Part shown: in pieces, positions 59,856 to 64,000 of the stretch
Position numbering within the stretch: position 1 is the first letter of the stretch
Layout: every line of letters starts with the position of its first letter
Source of the DNA: Vibrio panuliri
GTDB taxonomy: Bacteria > Pseudomonadota > Gammaproteobacteria > Enterobacterales > Vibrionaceae
NCBI RefSeq assembly: GCF_009938205.1
Contig: NZ_AP019655.1
Location: 1,054,001-1,118,000, forward strand
DNA: 64,000 nt
Direction: 5' to 3'
Program-made: the position numbers and the translations under genes
The notes under the pieces: model-generated
What the model was told of the DNA's origin: nothing
The model's input: the letters and a program-made list of their open reading frames with translations, nothing else
Databases searched by the model: none

Positions 59856-61724
59856 TCATCGCGTCGATTGCAACAATGCCACCGCGTTAATCATCGCGTC
59901 TTTGGTGGAAACATCGATAATTTTGATATTGGTAAACCTCTCAGGATGGTTAATCGCAACATCATGGGCGAATATTACGCAGCGCGCTTTTTTGATGTCT
60001 GCCTCGGTAATGCGATTATTAACCCCATTCGCGCCTTGAGTCTCAACTTTAATCTTTATTCCCAAGGAGTGGGCCGCTTTCTCAAGCGACTTGGCGGCTA
60101 AGAAAGTATGCGCTACACCTGACGGACACGAAGTGACAGCCAATATATCAGCAACCCCTTCACCCGCTACTGAACTGTATGCTTGGCTGACCGCGAGCCT
60201 TTCCTCTTCTTCTGTGACATTTCGCTTTAATGCAATTGTGATCACCGCCGTCGTCAATGCACCAGCTAGCGTACCCAAAATGTAACCCAGTTTTCCATCG
60301 ACCACAGGTAGAACAATCCATCCTCCCCAAGGCGCATGGTTCAACACATGGAACATAAAACCAATGATATTACCAACAATACCGCCTGCGACAATCGCTG
60401 GCAGCACGCGAGCTGGGTCTGCTGCTGCAAACGGAATGGCACCTTCACTAATGCCAATCATCCCCATGATGCCTGCCGCCTTACCCGCCTCACGTTCGTC
60501 CCGTTTGAATTTTCTTGGCGCAAGAACCGTCGCCAAAGCCATACCGAGTGGCGGAGTACATATCGCAATACCAACCCCACCCATTAACCACGGTTGTGTA
60601 TTAACTTGAGTTTGGGCAAACAAGGTCGCAACTTTATTGATTGGTCCACCCATATCAAATGCCGTCATCGCCCCCAACACAGTGCCAAGTAGCACTTTTC
60701 CAGATCCCGCTAGCCCAGCTAACCATTCATTGAGTAACGCCATGGTAGTCGCTATCGGTGCACCGATTAACCACATTACCGCACCGCAGGTCACGAATGT
60801 TCCGACGAGTGGATAAATAAAGATCGAGCTTAACGACACCATACTATCTGGCAAGGTTATCTTTTTTAATGCATTAACGGTAAAGCCCGCAATAAAGCCC
60901 ACAATGATGGCGCCCAAAAAGCCAGTATTATAATGACTCACCGCGATCCACGATCCAATCATACCTGGCGCGAGGCCGGGTTTGTCGGCGATCGAATAGG
61001 CTATATACCCGCCTAACACCACCGTAAATAAGGTCAGACCCGCAATTCCCATCTGGGCAACGTCTGCTAATAGCCCTTGTTCTGGCACCGCACCATGACC
61101 TGAAATCATCACAGATAGAGACAGCAACACCCCACCAGCGACAATAAACGGGATCATATGTGAGGTTCCAAACAGTAAATGCTCTTTACCTCTTGCTAAA
61201 CGCTGCTTTAAGGCGCTTTGTGGCTCTGGAGATTGATCTACAATCCCTTGGCAAACCGAGTCACTCTGTTGCATGTCGATATCGGTCAGCAACTCTAACG
61301 CTTGTTCCACAGACTCCGCGGCTTTTAACTTGGCGATAAAACCATCTTCGATCAACTTCGAGGATATCTGTGCCAATACTTCGATATGATGGTGGTCGTC
61401 ACCATCGGGAGAGGCAAGCATAAAGAACACATCTGACAGTTCGCCATCTTCTGCGCCATAGTCAATGCCCGGTTGGCTTATGCCGATCACCACACCCGGC
61501 TTGGCAACCGCATGACTTTTGGCATGAGGAATCGCAATCCCCTCTTCAAAGCCCGTATTGCCGATCTCTTCACGCTTCCAAATGTCGCGTAAAAACTGAT
61601 CTTTATCGACCAACTTCCCGCTGCTATCAAGAATATCGACTAGCTCAGCAAGGACTTGCTGTTTAGTTTGCGCTTTTAGCTCTAAACAGATGCTATCTGT
61701 ATCTATAAGGGTGGTGATATCCAT
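59856..61724 (-). CDS. PTS EIIABC permease, fructose/mannose-type
   Basis: Sugar-phosphorylating permease of 622 residues with domain order A-C-B. EIIA: about 1-150, phospho-His67 in GIAIPHAKSH. EIIC: about 180-500 with about nine helices, MGGPINKVATLFAQ near 358-371 and GISEGAIPFAAADPARVLPA near 418-437. EIIB: about 525-620, phospho-Cys533 in VTSCPSGVAHTFLA. The fructose family (Fru/Man) is clear; the sugar is not. V. cholerae has a mannose-type permease next to an AraC regulator, which this cluster resembles, so mannose is a reasonable guess. Divergent from the free EIIB gene. Confidence 0.9.
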   Translation of the reverse strand: MDITTLIDTDSICLELKAQTKQQVLAELVDILDSSGKLVDKDQFLRDIWKREEIGNTGFEEGIAIPHAKSHAVAKPGVVIGISQPGIDYGAEDGELSDVFFMLASPDGDDHHHIEVLAQISSKLIEDGFIAKLKAAESVEQALELLTDIDMQQSDSVCQGIVDQSPEPQSALKQRLARGKEHLLFGTSHMIPFIVAGGVLLSLSVMISGHGAVPEQGLLADVAQMGIAGLTLFTVVLGGYIAYSIADKPGLAPGMIGSWIAVSHYNTGFLGAIIVGFIAGFTVNALKKITLPDSMVSLSSIFIYPLVGTFVTCGAVMWLIGAPIATTMALLNEWLAGLAGSGKVLLGTVLGAMTAFDMGGPINKVATLFAQTQVNTQPWLMGGVGIAICTPPLGMALATVLAPRKFKRDEREAGKAAGIMGMIGISEGAIPFAAADPARVLPAIVAGGIVGNIIGFMFHVLNHAPWGGWIVLPVVDGKLGYILGTLAGALTTAVITIALKRNVTEEEERLAVSQAYSSVAGEGVADILAVTSCPSGVAHTFLAAKSLEKAAHSLGIKIKVETQGANGVNNRITEADIKKARCVIFAHDVAINHPERFTNIKIIDVSTKDAMINAVALLQSTR

Positions 61725-61949
61725 TGTATATTTACCTAATCACTTAGATGTTCGCCAGCCAGTGTGGGTATCTCAGCATAGATTACGGGTGCATCGATAC
61801 AGACGATATAGCAGGAAACGAACATTAACTGGAGTAATGTAACACAGCTTTTATTTTGTGATGATGCTCTTACCTTTAACTGGTTTAAATCAATGCTTTC
61901 CACCCTTGGTATGCTAGTATCCTGCAAAAATAATACGCCGAGATTAATC

Positions 61950-62249
61950 ATGAAAATTGTAGCGGTTACAGCTTGTCCAACCGGAATTGCCCACACCTAT
62001 ATGGCAGCAGATGCATTAGTTAAAGCCGCACCAAAGTTTAACGTGCAGATCAAAGTGGAAACTCAGGGTGCAATGGGAATTGAAAACCCATTAACTCCGC
62101 ACGATATTGCACAGGCAGATAAAGTATTGATTGTCTCTGATATTGAAATTGAGCAAGCAGCACGCTTCGAAGGCACCAATAAAGTCCAAATTGCGATCGA
62201 AGAAGTGTTGCTAAATGTTGATAAGGTTTTCCTTGTTCATTGCCGCTAA
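61950..62249 (+). CDS. Stand-alone PTS EIIB, fructose family
   Basis: 99-residue cytoplasmic EIIB protein from the ATG at 61950; the longer upstream reading has no similarity. Phospho-Cys9 in VTACPTGIAHTYMA, then VETQGAMGIENPLTPHDIAQ near 39-58 and VLIVSDIEIEQAARF. It accepts phosphate from an EIIA and passes it to sugar or to a regulator. It forms an operon with the HPr-like/EIIA fusion 12 bases downstream; no EIIC goes with it, so it may feed the EIIABC permease or only signal. Ribosome site is weak. Confidence 0.9.
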   Translation: MKIVAVTACPTGIAHTYMAADALVKAAPKFNVQIKVETQGAMGIENPLTPHDIAQADKVLIVSDIEIEQAARFEGTNKVQIAIEEVLLNVDKVFLVHCR

Positions 62250-62261
62250 CCCAATCTCAAT

Positions 62262-63038
62262 ATGAACGAGTACCAAATTACTTTCTTAGTCGACGATGTC
62301 AGTGGTAGCGCTCATGTAGCTCAACCGCTTAACCGATTGGCTAAAAAGTTTAAAAGCTCGCTGCAAATTATCAATATCACCCAAGATAGAAGCGCCCTAT
62401 TAAACCGACCTTCTGCTATGTTGCGCGTCGGCTTGCAGCGTGGTGACTTGTGCCAGATCACCGCAATTGGTATTGACGCAGAGCTGGCATGCTTTGTATT
62501 AAAAGACATTATCAGTGAGCACTTCAGCTTAGTGGGTGCGCACATTAACTATCAATTCTCTAGCCAGTTAGCGAAGCGATTGCCACAAATTAGCCCCCCG
62601 TGCGAGGTGCAATGGCACTACGCTAAAGCGCATACCCCGCTAACCAAGTTCGAGTGCTTAAAAGGTCTTGCTCAACTTATCTACCCACAAAATGCAGATG
62701 AGCTAATCTTGGCATTCGTCAAACGGGAAGAGCGCTCATCAACCTGTGTGACACCCGGAATCTCACTTCCTCATGTCATGTTTGCCGACGTAACCGACGT
62801 TTCTGTCGCAGTGATCAGTAATGATCAATCCATCGACTGGGCATCGCCAATGGGCGAAGTGCATATTGCGATAGCATTGGTGATGCCAAAAGCCCCTTCT
62901 CGTGAGCAAATCATTGCCGCCACCAACCTCACTCGCAATCTACTCTCCGGTCAGTTAGCACAAAGGCTGTTGCTGACTCGCTCTAGTGTCGACCTGCAAG
63001 CATTGCTCATGTATGCCATGACCCGACTACTGGCTTAG
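62262..63038 (+). CDS. HPr-like/EIIA fusion protein
   Basis: 258 residues. Residues about 1-90 fold like HPr: His18 in SGSAHVAQPLNRLAKKF aligns with HPr His15, and RPSAMLRVGLQRGDLCQITA near 48-67 with the regulatory helix, but the usual GLHARPA motif is degenerate (the Arg is missing). Residues about 110-255 are an EIIA domain of the mannitol/fructose class with phospho-His171 in GISLPHVMF. So it could take phosphate internally or from EI and pass it to the EIIB encoded 12 bases upstream. Ends nine bases from the convergent AraC gene. Confidence 0.82.
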   Translation: MNEYQITFLVDDVSGSAHVAQPLNRLAKKFKSSLQIINITQDRSALLNRPSAMLRVGLQRGDLCQITAIGIDAELACFVLKDIISEHFSLVGAHINYQFSSQLAKRLPQISPPCEVQWHYAKAHTPLTKFECLKGLAQLIYPQNADELILAFVKREERSSTCVTPGISLPHVMFADVTDVSVAVISNDQSIDWASPMGEVHIAIALVMPKAPSREQIIAATNLTRNLLSGQLAQRLLLTRSSVDLQALLMYAMTRLLA

Positions 63039-63047
63039 CCAAGAACA

Positions 63048-63887
63048 CTAAATAGAGCCACGATATTCTGTTGGCGTACGACCGGTACGATTCTTAAACA
63101 CGCGACAGAAGTAATTGACATCTTTAAACCCACAACGTATTGCGACTTCATTAAGTTTGAAGTTGTATTTCTTCAGCATAAACTTGGCGCGGTCAACCCT
63201 AACCCATGTAATGTAATCAGCGAGAGTCATATGACCTTGTTGGCGAAACAAACGCGATAAATGGTTGGAAGAGATACTAAAGCGTTCAGCGATACTGTCG
63301 CGCGTAATTTGGCGATGAAAGTTCTCTTGAATATAGATGCAAATCCCTTGATAGAGATCCTGAACACGGCTGTGTGATTGCTCAACAGGTTTGTCCAGCA
63401 TCGTTTTGCTGTATTGAAGTAATGCCTGCAGCAATAACTCATCCATTGGCTTTTTGTGGCTCTCACGTGCGAGCGAGCTGAGCGCTTCAAGAATATTATC
63501 AATGGCGAAACCCGAGCGAGTTTGAATACTGTGTTTTTGAACATCGTAAAAACCAGTCTCGCCTTTGCGTTTACTCACGAAGCTCAACCCCAATTGCCTG
63601 CGGCCAAACAACATACTCAAGACCGAGCAGTCAGTGTCCCAATCAGGTTTGTTCCAACAGTTGGGCGGAATAAAAATCGCGTCTCCCGGTTTAGCGACTA
63701 TCTTCTGTACTTTGCGCTCATGATCTTCCATCTCATTAACATACTCGCCATCAAGAACCAGCTCCAAGCGAGGAAAGTTAACCTGATAACTACACTCTGG
63801 TGGAGTATGGAAATCACCAGCAAACCAGATGTTATGAAATGGTTCACGCTCGCTTAATACAGAACAAATTAGGTCATGGAAAATCAT
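63048..63887 (-). CDS. AraC-family transcriptional regulator
   Basis: 279 residues. N-terminal cupin-like sensing domain (about 1-150: LELVLDGEYVNEME, KPGDAIFIPPNCWNKPDW). C-terminal double helix-turn-helix (about 178-278): ITRDSIAERFSISSNHLSRL near 197-216 and NEVAIRCGFKDVNYFCRVFK near 248-267, then RTGRTPTEYR. Next to the PTS genes and divergent from whatever lies beyond the right edge, so it probably activates PTS genes in response to the sugar. Convergent with the HPr-EIIA gene. Confidence 0.9.
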   Translation of the reverse strand: MIFHDLICSVLSEREPFHNIWFAGDFHTPPECSYQVNFPRLELVLDGEYVNEMEDHERKVQKIVAKPGDAIFIPPNCWNKPDWDTDCSVLSMLFGRRQLGLSFVSKRKGETGFYDVQKHSIQTRSGFAIDNILEALSSLARESHKKPMDELLLQALLQYSKTMLDKPVEQSHSRVQDLYQGICIYIQENFHRQITRDSIAERFSISSNHLSRLFRQQGHMTLADYITWVRVDRAKFMLKKYNFKLNEVAIRCGFKDVNYFCRVFKNRTGRTPTEYRGSI

Positions 63888-64000
63888 CTAAGCAATCTCG
63901 ATATGCACTTATGGTGCTATAAAACAGATATAAACCTGACAAAAGAAAAGGGCTATAGTGCGCAATCACAAACTCACGAATTAGGTACAATAATACAGTA
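63888..64000. other. Right edge, upstream of AraC gene
   Basis: 113 AT-rich bases holding the AraC-gene promoter. No gene or operator recognised before the edge of the window. Confidence 0.6.

Noticed and set aside
1..64000. CRISPR array, tRNA, rRNA, prophage or integron
   Set aside because: No regularly spaced repeats, no tRNA-like cloverleaf, no phage structural genes and no attC-like repeats were seen on reading.

Overview
The window looks like a stretch of a Vibrio (Vibrionaceae) genome. Protein-level recognition of UhpT/UhpA/UhpB/UhpC, Tdh/Kbl, PstSCAB, YejABEF, LdhA, LldP, NupC and PepT, moderate AT-richness and dense compact gene packing all fit. Several of these families sit on the second chromosome in Vibrio cholerae as I remember it, so chromosome 2 is my inference. 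I see no rRNA, tRNA, CRISPR array, phage or replication origin. Gene identities come from reading the translated sequences, not from database searches.

Layout. 1-2.5 kb: catechol-siderophore-type ferric ABC importer (binding protein, permease, second permease cut by the left edge) with a Fur-like box and an attenuator hairpin. 2.7-5.2 kb: S4 RNA-binding protein and a PAS/degenerate-GGDEF/EAL protein. 5.2-10.8 kb: yejABEF oligopeptide importer. 10.9-15.1 kb: Nudix hydrolase, D-lactate dehydrogenase, Lon-family protease. 15.4-17.5 kb: small TPR-like protein plus an orphan double-ATPase ABC protein behind a Fur-like box. 17.6-21.9 kb: LysR regulator, L-lactate permease, alpha/beta hydrolase, CatB-type acetyltransferase. 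22.1-23.6 kb: arsR-acr3 arsenite resistance with matching palindromic operators. 23.7-34.5 kb: EIIC-EAL fusion, MscS channel, DM13 protein, pepT, nupC with a CRP/CytR-like promoter, LysM protein, DUF523 protein, chemoreceptor. 35.0-40.1 kb: the hexose-phosphate uptake system uhpT-uhpABC.

40.1-42.3 kb is the only clearly accessory patch: broken IS66-type and IS3-type transposase remnants flank two small exported proteins. 42.3-48.9 kb: tdh-kbl threonine catabolism, a LysR regulator, and a three-gene operon of metallophosphoesterase, nitrilase-family amidohydrolase and Asp/Glu-type racemase. 49.2-55.5 kb: a periplasmic sulfite-oxidase-fold-like protein coupled to a diguanylate cyclase, convergent with a ugd / asparagine synthase / undecaprenyl-phosphate sugar transferase polysaccharide module. 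55.9-59.6 kb: pstSCAB phosphate importer with phased PhoB-type repeats and an attenuator. 59.8-63.9 kb: a PTS cluster with an EIIABC permease, a free EIIB, an HPr-like/EIIA fusion and an AraC regulator.

How it fits together. Most of the window is nutrient acquisition (iron, peptides, lactate, hexose phosphates, nucleosides, phosphate, PTS sugars), with c-di-GMP signalling placed alongside (three enzymes). The best candidates for little-described biology are the periplasmic-sensor/cyclase pair beside polysaccharide genes, the EIIC-EAL fusion, the HPr-EIIA fusion with free EIIB, the Fur-box TPR/orphan ATPase pair, the nitrilase-racemase-phosphoesterase operon, and two intrinsic terminators with no gene in front of them that may mark small RNAs. 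None of these is proven novel from sequence alone.
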